NCBI RefSeq assembly: GCF_004684775.1
Contig: NZ_SRIC01000047.1
Coordinates: 1-37,846, forward strand
Reading direction: 5' to 3'
Source of the DNA: Streptomyces sp. MZ04
GTDB taxonomy: Bacteria; Actinomycetota; Actinomycetes; Streptomycetales; Streptomycetaceae
DNA: 37,846 bases
Below the pieces are notes generated by a model. The model ran no database searches. It was not told the DNA's origin and saw only the letters and a program-made list of their open reading frames with translations. The translations under genes and the position numbers were made by a program. Below are positions 1 through 6,581 of the stretch, piece after piece (the stretch's first letter is position 1; the number at the start of each line of letters is the position of its first letter).

Positions 1-140
1 GCCCCGGCCGGGGTGCCCGGCGTGTGCGGGGGCGTGCCCGCGGGGGGTGTGGGATCGGCGGAGGCAGCGGGAGTGTCCACCGGCACGGGAGGTGCGGACG
101 GGGCCTCAGGTACCTCGTTGCCCTCGTTCTCGGTGCTCAC
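1..140 (-). CDS. N-terminal fragment of a proline-rich protein, probably a secreted serine protease (3' end outside window)
   Basis: The reading frame starts at a GTG at 140-138 on the minus strand, 4 bases after a strong ribosome site (GAGGAGAG, 145-152), and stays open to the window edge. The 46 visible residues begin MSTENEGNEVPEAPSAPP and are almost entirely Pro, Ala, Thr and acidic residues: a disordered, low-complexity cytoplasmic N-terminus. Streptomyces trypsin/HtrA-like membrane-anchored serine proteases commonly start this way, with a membrane segment and S1 domain after the Pro-rich part. Neither lies in the window, so the protease assignment is inference from the N-terminus alone. 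The gene is divergent from the phosphodiesterase at 337; the 196-base gap would hold both promoters. Confidence 0.6.
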   Translation of the reverse strand, partial: MSTENEGNEVPEAPSAPPVPVDTPAASADPTPPAGTPPHTPGTPAG

Positions 141-336
141 AGCTCTCTCCTCGGTCCACGCTGTCGTTCTCGGTCACGGCCTGGCTGTGGCCAACTGTGC
201 TTCTGTCCGCACTTCTGTCTGCAGTCAGCTTTTCCCATGGGCTGTCAGGGCACCATAAGCCGATCCTGTGGATCCGGCGCTGCGTGCGCCCACCCTCGGG
301 CGAGCCTGTGCGTACCCGTGATGGCACGATGACGCG

Positions 337-1149
337 GTGACCCTCGCACGACAGCAACAGATCCAGGTCGTCGCCCACCGCGGAGCCTCCGAAGACGCTC
401 CCGAGCACACGCTGGCCGCGTACAAGAAGGCGGTCGAGGACGGTGCCGACGCCCTCGAATGCGATGTACGCCTGACCGCGGACGGCCATCTCGTCTGCGT
501 CCACGACCGACGCGTCAACCGTACGTCGAACGGCCGAGGAGCCGTCTCCGCCCTGGAGCTCGCCGATCTCGCCACGCTGGACTTCGGCTCCTGGAAGAAC
601 AACCACGCCGAGGCCGACGAAGGCCCCGACTGGGAGGACACCTCCGTCCTCACCTTGGAGCGGCTCCTGGAGCTGGTGGCCGAAAGCAATGCCTCGGGGC
701 GCAACGTCCAGCTGGCCATCGAGACGAAGCACCCCACGCGCTGGGCGGGCCAGGTCGAGGAAAGGCTGCTGCTTCTACTGAAGCGCTTCGGTTTGGATTC
801 CCCACCCGCCGAGGGGCCTTCTCCCGTACGCGTCATGAGCTTCTCCGCGCGCTCCCTGCAGCGGGTGCGGGCCGCGTCCCCCACCCTGCCCACGGTCTAC
901 TTGATGCAGTTCGTCTCGCCGCGCCACCGCGACGGCCGGCTTCCCGAGGGCGTACGGATCGCGGGCCCCGGCATGCGGATCGTGCGCAATCACCCGTCCT
1001 ACGTGGCCAAACTCAAGCGCGCGGGCCATCAGGTCCACGTCTGGACCGTGAACGAACCCGAGGACGTCGAGCTCTGCGCCGAACTCGGCGTCGACGCGAT
1101 CATCACCAACCGCCCCAAGCAGGTGCTGTCCCAACTGGGCCGCGGCTAA
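337..1149 (+). CDS. Glycerophosphodiester phosphodiesterase family protein
   Basis: 270 residues, GDPD family TIM barrel, which hydrolyses glycerophosphodiesters to glycerol-3-phosphate and an alcohol. The N-terminal block VVAHRGASEDAPEHT carries the catalytic His14-Arg15 and the PE(N/H)T signature. The block ALECDVRLTADGHLVCVHD supplies the metal-binding acids Glu41 and Asp43 and the second catalytic His56. The C-terminal part (HVWTVNEPEDVELCAELGVD) is the usual barrel-closing motif with the conserved TVN. There is no signal peptide, so the enzyme is probably cytoplasmic. A TGA at 319-321 lies in frame upstream, so GTG 337 is the earliest possible start; no good Shine-Dalgarno is visible before it. 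It lies divergent to the protease-like gene and upstream of an RsbW-like ATPase. Confidence 0.88.
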   Translation: MTLARQQQIQVVAHRGASEDAPEHTLAAYKKAVEDGADALECDVRLTADGHLVCVHDRRVNRTSNGRGAVSALELADLATLDFGSWKNNHAEADEGPDWEDTSVLTLERLLELVAESNASGRNVQLAIETKHPTRWAGQVEERLLLLLKRFGLDSPPAEGPSPVRVMSFSARSLQRVRAASPTLPTVYLMQFVSPRHRDGRLPEGVRIAGPGMRIVRNHPSYVAKLKRAGHQVHVWTVNEPEDVELCAELGVDAIITNRPKQVLSQLGRG

Positions 1150-1298
1150 CGGAAGCCCCTCTGGTTACAGGGTGTGCACCGGCGCGTTCGGTCCGTATTC
1201 GATCGTTACGAGTGCGTCACCGCACAGGGATTGGCCGGTTTCCGGTCCAGTCCATTGGGGCATTCACACCGTGGCGTGGGGCGAAGGAGGTCTCGGGG

Positions 1299-1829
1299 GT
1301 GGCGTTGGTGGTGGCACGGGAGGTGCCCGCGTCGTCGAGCATGGCCGTACCCCATGGCCCGGCGGGCGTGGGAGAAGCAAGACACCGGATGCGCGAGCAA
1401 TTGCGCAGGAGCGGGGTGTCGGAATCGGTCATCGACGATGCCGTACTGATCCTTTCGGAACTGCTCAGCAATGCCTGCCGGCATGGCAGGCCGCTGGGCC
1501 AAGGACTGGTCGGCGACGGTGATGTCAGGGCCGCCTGGCGCGTGGACGCGGCGGGCCGGCTGACGGTCGAGGTGACGGACGGCGGAGGACCGACCCGCCC
1601 CGTTCCGGCCACACCCTCGGTCACCGCGCACGGCGGCCGCGGGCTCAACATCATCACGGCTCTCGCGGATGCCTGGGGCGTACGCGACGACACCCACGGC
1701 GAGGTCACGGTGTGGGTCGTCGTACATGCCGGGCACCGCCATGAGGATTTCGCTACGCGCGTCGCGGCCCCGTCGGTCGCCGCGATACCCGACCTCGCGT
1801 ACGCGGACCCCTTCGACGATCTCGACTGA
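1299..1829 (+). CDS. RsbW/SpoIIAB-like ATP-binding regulatory protein (HATPase_c)
   Basis: 176 residues, single GHKL ATPase domain of the anti-sigma-factor/serine-kinase type. The N box is ILSELLSNACRHG (Glu54, Asn58), the G1 box is EVTDGGG (Asp94) and the G2 box is HGGRGLNII (residues 111-119). The start is GTG 1299, preceded by AAGGAGG with an 8-base spacer; longer frames upstream lack a ribosome site. Proteins of this class phosphorylate STAS anti-sigma antagonists or bind sigma factors directly in Streptomyces partner-switching networks. No STAS or sigma gene is adjacent, so the target is unknown. It stands alone between the phosphodiesterase and the SEC-C gene. The acidic C-terminal tail (DPFDDLD) is beyond the ATPase fold. 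Confidence 0.85.
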   Translation: MALVVAREVPASSSMAVPHGPAGVGEARHRMREQLRRSGVSESVIDDAVLILSELLSNACRHGRPLGQGLVGDGDVRAAWRVDAAGRLTVEVTDGGGPTRPVPATPSVTAHGGRGLNIITALADAWGVRDDTHGEVTVWVVVHAGHRHEDFATRVAAPSVAAIPDLAYADPFDDLD

Positions 1830-1976
1830 CGGCCCGCGGCGCATCGACGGACCCCGGCCCGTGCACCGACTCCGGCTGAATCCCGACGCCTTGTGGGCGA
1901 GCGGCTAGGCTCGCGCCCGTACGCCCAAGACGTACGAAGAGCCACGCAAGAGAGCCGCATCCGGGAGACACCCAAG

Positions 1977-2945
1977 ATGGCCAAGAAGCGCCCTCAGACC
2001 AAGGGCAAGCAGCAGCCGCAGCTGAAGGACGGAGAGGTCCCCGTCGTCGGCGCCCGCGAACCCTGCCCCTGCGGTTCGGGCCGCCGCTACAAGGCCTGCC
2101 ACGGCCGGGCCGCGGCGCACGCGGTGACCGAGCTGGTGCAGCGCCCCTTCGAGGGCCTGGCCGGTGAGGGCGACTGGGTGGCGCTGCGCGAGCTCGTCCC
2201 CGCGGCGACGGTCGAACTGCCCCTCAAGGACGGGCTGCCCGACGGCGTGCCTTCCGTCGCCCTGGCGACCGTCCTGCCGATGGCCTGGCCCGCCCTGCGC
2301 CGCGACGACGGCTCGGTCCTGCTCGGCCTGCAGAACGACACCGCGTCCGGCGACATCAGCCGCGACCTCGCAGACACCCTCCAGCGCGCGCTTGCCGCCG
2401 AGCCGGGCTCGCCGGTCCAGGCCCGGCGCGCGCCCGCGGACGGTCCGCGCCTGCAGGACGTCCTCGACCCCGAGGGCACCTTCGAGCCGGTCGTGCACGA
2501 GGGCTTCGAGTTCTGGGTGCCGGACTCGGAGAACGCGTCCACCGAGGTCTCCGCGTCCCTGGAGCGGGCGAACGCCGCCGCCATCCCGACGGTGAAGCTC
2601 TCCGGCGTGGAATCCGCCTACTGGTGCGAGACCCCGGAGAAGAACCACCTGCGCTGGGTCATGCCGCACCCCGAGGAGCAGCTCCTCGACGCGCTCGCCC
2701 GGCTGCACGCGGCCGGCACGTCGAGCCTCGTCGAGGGAACCCGTCTTGTCGGCTCCTTCCGGGCGCACGGTCTGACCGTGCCGGTGTGGGACCTGCCGAG
2801 CGGGATGGGCGCCGAGGACATCGAGAAGCCCGCCGCCGAGTTCGCCGAGCGCCTTGCGGCGGCGCTCGCCACGGACGCCCCGCTGACCCCGGACGAGCGC
2901 AGGGCCCGCGGCGGTCTCACCAACCGCCAGGTGACCTTGAGCTGA
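1977..2945 (+). CDS. SEC-C motif protein of the DUF5926 type
   Basis: 322 residues. A basic Lys/Gln-rich start is followed by CPCGSGRRYKACHG at residues 30-43, a SEC-C zinc-binding motif (Cys30, Cys32, Cys41, His42), otherwise known from the C-terminus of SecA and from nucleic-acid-associated proteins. The remaining 280 residues show no enzyme motif I recognise; the overall layout agrees with what is annotated as DUF5926 in Streptomyces. The start ATG 1977 follows GGGAGA (1963-1968); the frame continues 28 codons upstream without a ribosome site. No signal peptide or membrane segment is evident, so it is probably cytoplasmic. Function unknown. The next downstream element is the Crp-type site and hairpin region. 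Confidence 0.78.
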   Translation: MAKKRPQTKGKQQPQLKDGEVPVVGAREPCPCGSGRRYKACHGRAAAHAVTELVQRPFEGLAGEGDWVALRELVPAATVELPLKDGLPDGVPSVALATVLPMAWPALRRDDGSVLLGLQNDTASGDISRDLADTLQRALAAEPGSPVQARRAPADGPRLQDVLDPEGTFEPVVHEGFEFWVPDSENASTEVSASLERANAAAIPTVKLSGVESAYWCETPEKNHLRWVMPHPEEQLLDALARLHAAGTSSLVEGTRLVGSFRAHGLTVPVWDLPSGMGAEDIEKPAAEFAERLAAALATDAPLTPDERRARGGLTNRQVTLS

Positions 2946-2971
2946 CCCACCAGTCAGCCGGAGGGGAATGG

Positions 2972-2985
2972 GTGACTCCTGTCAC
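2972..2985. promoter_or_regulatory. Candidate Crp (cAMP receptor protein) binding site
   Basis: GTGACTCCTGTCAC is a perfect 5+4+5 palindrome that fits the GTG-N6-GNCAC consensus described for Streptomyces Crp, and it sits in GGTGA-N6-TCACA context, one base off the classical CRP site. It lies 27 bases after the SEC-C gene stop and 33 bases before the double-hairpin region. No plus-strand protein gene follows, so if functional it would control a non-coding transcript. This is a sequence match only. Confidence 0.4.
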
Positions 2986-3017
2986 AACTCCCCGTCATCG
3001 CAGGTAAATCCCTGTCC

Positions 3018-3110
3018 GGATAACCGAGATCGAATTTGCCAAGAGCCGATCTCTTGTTACCGTTCAGGTAGCCCGGTTGCTGGTGCATCCCCCGTCGCCA
3101 GCAACCGGGC
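3018..3110 (+). ncRNA. Candidate structured RNA / double hairpin (strand uncertain)
   Basis: Two strong inverted repeats follow each other. The first, 3018-3061, pairs GG-TAAC-GAGATCG with CGATCTC-GTTA-CC, with small bulges (A3020, C3025, TT3054-3055) and a 14-base loop. The second, 3071-3110, has a perfect 13-bp stem (GCCCGGTTGCTGG / CCAGCAACCGGGC) and a 14-base loop containing five consecutive C. A promoter-like pair TTGCCA (3036-3041) and TACCGT (3058-3063), spaced 16, overlaps hairpin one. The second hairpin has no U tract, so an ordinary terminator is not a full explanation, though it could serve the SEC-C gene on one strand and the secreted-protein gene on the other. No known riboswitch signature was recognised. 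Confidence 0.3.
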
Positions 3111-3150
3111 GCTTCCATGTCCGGCCCCATATCGGGTCTGACCTGCGGTA

Positions 3151-3711
3151 TCAACTGACCTTCGGCCGCGCCGAGTTGCTCCCTGAGCGCAGGAGCAACG
3201 GCCCGCCACTCCCGTCAGCGAACTCCACCACCGCCGAATACGCCGCGGCGTTACCCGCCGTACGCTCCCGTGGCGTCTCGCACGCGCCCGGCTCGTCCTC
3301 CGCGCTCACCGCGCAGTGCATCTGCACGGTGCGTCCGCCCGGGGCCATAACGGTCAGTACGGCGCTGAGCTCATCACCAGTCGCGTTGCGGTAGTACGTA
3401 CGCGCCCAGGTGTCGCTCCGCTGGGTCAGGACGCAGGTCTGGGCCTCGATGCCCTCCGGAGAGGTGAGCTCGGGGCCGCATCGCGCGGCGCTGCTGAGGC
3501 CGAGCCCGGAGAGGAGTGACGGCTTCTCCGTAGAGGGCGGTTTTGCGTCAGCGTCAGGACTCGGCGCCGGATCCGCCGGCCGCTCCGCCGGGTTGGCGCC
3601 GGCGTCGTCGTCGCCCACGGGCCCCGCGGACGCGCCGGCGAACGGCAGGAGAACCGTGATGGCCACTACGCCCATGAGCGCGATCAGGCGGGGGTTCATG
3701 GGCCCTGACAT
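3151..3711 (-). CDS. Secreted protein of unknown function with four cysteines
   Basis: 186 residues. The N-terminus is a Sec signal peptide: basic start, hydrophobic LIALMGVVAITVLLPFAG, then ASA before the mature sequence. A Pro/Asp/Ala-rich linker (about residues 30-70) follows, then a compact C-terminal part with Cys78, Cys93, Cys133 and Cys144, enough for two disulfides. I recognise no enzyme motif. The start is either ATG 3711 or ATG 3699; neither has a convincing ribosome site, and the longer form is listed. It lies downstream of the primase-polymerase-like gene on the same strand, separated from it by a GC-rich terminator at 3724-3751, so it is probably its own transcription unit. Confidence 0.7.
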   Translation of the reverse strand: MSGPMNPRLIALMGVVAITVLLPFAGASAGPVGDDDAGANPAERPADPAPSPDADAKPPSTEKPSLLSGLGLSSAARCGPELTSPEGIEAQTCVLTQRSDTWARTYYRNATGDELSAVLTVMAPGGRTVQMHCAVSAEDEPGACETPRERTAGNAAAYSAVVEFADGSGGPLLLRSGSNSARPKVS

Positions 3712-3723
3712 TAACGACGATTG

Positions 3724-3751
3724 ATGGGCGCGCGGCTCGCCGCGCGCCCAT
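3724..3751 (-). terminator. GC-rich hairpin terminator of the primase-polymerase-like gene
   Basis: Perfect 12-bp inverted repeat, ATGGGCGCGCGG (3724-3735) and CCGCGCGCCCAT (3740-3751), with a 4-base loop. It starts 5 bases after the minus-strand stop codon at 3757-3759 and lies ahead of the secreted-protein start at 3711. There is no U tract, as is usual for Streptomyces terminators. Confidence 0.65.
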
Positions 3752-3756
3752 TTCCC

Positions 3757-4479
3757 CTACAACTCGGGCGCGCTCACACCCGTACGAGTGAGCGCGTCCA
3801 CCACGGCGTCCACCACGGCCTCGACATCGGGCACCCACGGCGCCGCGGAGCCGGGCAGCGGAGCCCGCTCCCAGCGCACCGGCCCCTGCCCTGTCTCGGA
3901 GGGCGGCAGCGCGAGATATCCGCCCTCTCCGTGGAAGCGCAGGGAGCCGGGCACCCAGTCCTTGGCGTACAGCAGCTCGCCCAACTGCTCCATGGAGTAC
4001 GGCGCGACGAGCAGGAAGAGCCGGGCCGGGGTCGCCACGACCGGGCCGAGCCTGATGCCCGCCTCGTCGAGGGCCGCCAGGGCGCGTGCGCCCGCGAGCG
4101 AGGGAAGGCTGACGGCGCACGGGGCGCCGGCGCCGGTGGCGAGCACGATGGGCGCTGCCGGGCCGTTCGTCCACCACCAGCGCACCATGCGCTCGTCGGT
4201 GGTCGCGGCCAGCAGGCCGGGGTCGAGGGGATGCGCTCCTGGCACCGTGCAGTCGGGGTCGGGGCAGGCGCAGCGGGTGCTGTCCTGCGGGTCGAGACCG
4301 ACGCCCGGCAGCACCGGCCACTTCCATGCCGTCGCGAAGGTCAGGGCCGCGCCGATCAGACCGGGACTCTGGTCAGACTTCCTGCCGGTGAACCCGGTGC
4401 GCCCAGTGAGCCCGATGAGGCCAGTGAGCTCAGAGAGCCTTGACAGGAGCCTGCGTCGCCTTCCGAGGATCTCGCGCAT
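3757..4479 (-). CDS. Primase-polymerase (PrimPol) N-terminal-domain-like protein, apparently catalytically degenerate
   Basis: 240 residues. The start ATG 4479 follows GGAAAGGAA; the frame runs 23 codons further upstream without a ribosome site. The order of motifs resembles Streptomyces proteins annotated as bifunctional DNA primase/polymerase N-terminal: a WPVLPG strand, a CxC-x4-C-x5-H cluster (Cys70, Cys72, Cys77, His83), WWWTNGPAAPIVLATG, and GIRLGPVVATPARLFLLVAP. True PrimPols carry a DxD metal site after the third block; here that position reads CAVSLPSLAG, without acids, so polymerase activity is unlikely. The N-terminal 35 residues hold short Gly-Leu-Thr-Gly repeats encoded by imperfect 9-base repeats. 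No replication or plasmid genes are adjacent, so it is a stand-alone chromosomal gene. Confidence 0.62.
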   Translation of the reverse strand: MREILGRRRRLLSRLSELTGLIGLTGRTGFTGRKSDQSPGLIGAALTFATAWKWPVLPGVGLDPQDSTRCACPDPDCTVPGAHPLDPGLLAATTDERMVRWWWTNGPAAPIVLATGAGAPCAVSLPSLAGARALAALDEAGIRLGPVVATPARLFLLVAPYSMEQLGELLYAKDWVPGSLRFHGEGGYLALPPSETGQGPVRWERAPLPGSAAPWVPDVEAVVDAVVDALTRTGVSAPEL

Positions 4480-5029
4480 GAGCGCTCGTTCCTTTCCGTT
4501 TACACGCCGAGGAACACGGCGGGCCACATCACACCATGTGTGGATCACTTCGCTGTGCGTACAACTGGCGCATCACACCCCAGCCTGCGGCATGGGGAAC
4601 CCCTAGGGGCCGAGCGTTAACGTGGCGTGGGGTGGCGGTGCCTGGCGATTGCTGTCCCGCGTATTACTCGCCGCCTCCCCCACGGGAGGATGGGGCACGG
4701 TCGTCATGAGTTAAGACGCCCGGGTCCGTCGCCAGGTTCCGGGCGGATCTCAACTGCCCCTGGTCATCACCGAGTACGTACCCAACACGGCCGCTGTGAC
4801 GCGCCTCCCGTGCCTGAGGGCCGGGAGGTACCCCTTGCTGAACAACGTCAGTCGACCGCAATATGCCGTCACCTCAGGCACTTTTGAGCCAAGTTACCAA
4901 GATCGCCGGAACGCCACAGAATTCCCACGGACACCAGGAATCCCAGCTGGACAATGCTGGACATCCCCTCTCCAGTGCGTGTAGATGTGGAGAACATTGC
5001 TAGCGGCGCAGAATGACAGGGGGTTTGCG
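4480..5029. other. 550-base intergenic region with nested hairpins and promoter-like direct repeats
   Basis: No convincing protein gene. Visible structure: a palindrome CCCCTAGGGG (4600-4609); a long-range 8-bp pairing CCTGGCGA (4641-4648) with TCGCCAGG (4729-4736) that encloses the hairpin CCTCCC/GGGAGG (4674-4689); a further hairpin CCTCCCG/CGGGAGG (4804-4828); and a direct repeat GCTGGACA at 4946-4953 and 4956-4963, exactly 10 bp apart. The second repeat overlaps a possible -35 (TGGACA) with a weak -10 (TAGATG) 18 bases on. The region is the leader or promoter zone of the PP2C gene on the plus strand and of the primase-like gene on the minus strand. Confidence 0.5.
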
Positions 5030-5074
5030 ATGCTATTGAGCAATACGCACCGGCCGGAAAGCCGTCAGCCATGA
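5030..5074 (+). CDS. Possible 14-codon upstream ORF overlapping the PP2C start
   Basis: ATG 5030 is preceded by a strong ribosome site (GGGGG at 5019-5023, 6-base spacer) and encodes 14 residues (MLLSNTHRPESRQP). Its TGA stop overlaps the ATG of the PP2C gene in an ATGA arrangement (5071-5074). The main gene has a weaker ribosome site of its own (GGAAAG, about 10 bases upstream, inside this small ORF). The arrangement predicts translational coupling. Evidence is positional only; peptide conservation is unknown. Confidence 0.4.
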   Translation: MLLSNTHRPESRQP

Positions 5075-6459
5075 ACGCCCCGCACCTCCCGAAAGTGGCC
5101 GGAATCGATTCCACTGTTCCGCCACCAGCCCACACTGTCGCGCCCGCACCGCAGGTCCAAGGTGTCCCGGCCGCCCCAGCCGTCATGATCCAGGACCGGC
5201 TCGCGGGCTGGGTCTCCGATCTGACGACACTCCACGAGCTCACCGAACGCCTGGGCCGCACGGCGACCCTCGACGAGGCACTGCACGAACTGCTGCGCGC
5301 CGGCGCCGCCCTCGTGGGCGCCCGCCGCGGCCTCCTCGTCCTGGAGCCGTCCGACGGCCTCGGCCCCGACACCACGATCGGCCTCGGCCTCGCCCGCGCC
5401 GACCTCGGCCACATCGAGACCGTGCCCCGCGGCGCCACCTCCTTCGGGCGGCTGCTCGACGCCCCGCCCGCGCAGCCCGGCACTCAGACCGAGATCGTCG
5501 ACGCCGATCTGCTCGCCGACGACGGCCTCGACCCCCGCCACCGCGACGTCGCCACCCGGCTCGGCTACGCGGCCAGCTACGCCCTGCCTCTGAACACCGA
5601 GGCCGCGGGCCGGGTCGGCGCCGCGGTCTGGCTGTACGACGAGCCCGCCGCGCCCGTCGAGCGCCAGCGGCACCTCATCGGCCTCTACACCCGGCACGCC
5701 GCCGAGCACCTGGCGCGGCTGATCGAACTGGACCGGGCCCGCACCACGGAGGCCACGCTGCGCGAGGAGCTGCTTCCCTCGCGGCTGCCGCGGGTCGCCG
5801 GGGTGCAGCTCGCCGCCCGGCACCGCACCTCCGCGCGCGGAGGCGGCGACTGGTTCGACGCGCTGCCGCTGCCCGACGCCGCGCTCGGCCTCGCGGTCGG
5901 GTCCGTCACCGGGTCCGGGCCCAGCGCCGTCGCCGCGATGGGACGGCTGCGGGCTTCCTTGCGGGCGTACGCCGTGATGGAGGGCGAGGACCCCGTCGCC
6001 GTACTGTCCGATCTGGAGCTGCTGCTGCGTCTCACCGAGCCCGCCCGGTCGGCGACGGCCCTCTTCGCGTTCTGCGAGCCGGCCCTGCGCAAGATCGTCC
6101 TGGCCGGGGCCGGGCACAGCCCGCCGCTGGTGATCGGCGAGCGGCGCACGGAGTTCGTGGAGACCTCGCTCTCGGCGCCGCTCGGGATGCTCGCGTGCTG
6201 GGAGGCGCCGAGCGTGGAGATCCAGCCGGAGCCCGGAGAAACGGTGCTTCTTTATACGGACGGCCTTCTGCACCGCACCGGGGACCCCATGGACCGGGCC
6301 TTCGCGCGGCTGCACGCGGCGGCGGCCGGTGTGCCGAAATCCGTCCGCGACGACCCGGACGCGCTCGTCGATCATGTGCTGCGGACCGTCCTGCCGGACG
6401 GGCTCGACGCGGTCGAGAGCGACGAGGACGTGGTCCTTCTCGCGGCCCGGTTCGAGTGA
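5071..6459 (+). CDS. GAF domain plus PP2C/SpoIIE-type protein with a substituted metal ligand
   Basis: 462 residues. Residues about 50-220 form a GAF-like sensory domain, and about 225-460 a PPM/SpoIIE (RsbU-type) serine phosphatase domain. Recognisable motifs are GGGDWFDAL with Asp260, VLLYTDGLL with Asp397, and the final DEDVVLLAAR. The motif normally GDVxGxG reads GSVTGSG, so the metal-binding Asp is Ser278. That predicts weak or absent phosphatase activity, or a different metal arrangement. RsbU-type phosphatases dephosphorylate STAS antagonists in sigma-factor partner switching; two RsbW-like ATPases lie at 1299 and 10184 but no STAS gene does. Start ATG 5071 is translationally coupled to a small upstream ORF. 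No membrane segment is visible. Confidence 0.83.
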   Translation: MNAPHLPKVAGIDSTVPPPAHTVAPAPQVQGVPAAPAVMIQDRLAGWVSDLTTLHELTERLGRTATLDEALHELLRAGAALVGARRGLLVLEPSDGLGPDTTIGLGLARADLGHIETVPRGATSFGRLLDAPPAQPGTQTEIVDADLLADDGLDPRHRDVATRLGYAASYALPLNTEAAGRVGAAVWLYDEPAAPVERQRHLIGLYTRHAAEHLARLIELDRARTTEATLREELLPSRLPRVAGVQLAARHRTSARGGGDWFDALPLPDAALGLAVGSVTGSGPSAVAAMGRLRASLRAYAVMEGEDPVAVLSDLELLLRLTEPARSATALFAFCEPALRKIVLAGAGHSPPLVIGERRTEFVETSLSAPLGMLACWEAPSVEIQPEPGETVLLYTDGLLHRTGDPMDRAFARLHAAAAGVPKSVRDDPDALVDHVLRTVLPDGLDAVESDEDVVLLAARFE

Positions 6460-6517
6460 CGCCCACACCGGGGTCGGAGTGACTCCCGCACTACGGCATG
6501 TAACAGGCCTTCCGGCC

Positions 6518-6559
6518 CTGGGCCCCCTTCCGTACACCCGTACGATGGAGGGGGCCCAG
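6518..6559 (+). promoter_or_regulatory. Long hairpin between the PP2C gene and pepP
   Basis: CTGGGCCCCC (6518-6527) pairs perfectly with GGGGGCCCAG (6550-6559); the loop contains a nested GTAC/GTAC pair (6532-6535, 6540-6543). It ends about 10 bases before the aminopeptidase ribosome site AGGAGG, so it is either the PP2C terminator or a structured leader of the aminopeptidase mRNA. No U tract follows. Confidence 0.5.
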
Positions 6560-6581
6560 TGTCGTACATAGGAGGCAGATC

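Noticed and set aside
4539..4547. DnaA box (TGTGGATCA)
   Set aside because: Single mismatched copy with no neighbouring boxes, unlike the two clusters reported.
4600..4609. CCCCTAGGGG as a CsoR-type copper operator
   Set aside because: It lies far from the copper cluster, lacks the flanking TA/AT bases of known CsoR sites, and a 10-bp GC palindrome is not rare at this base composition.
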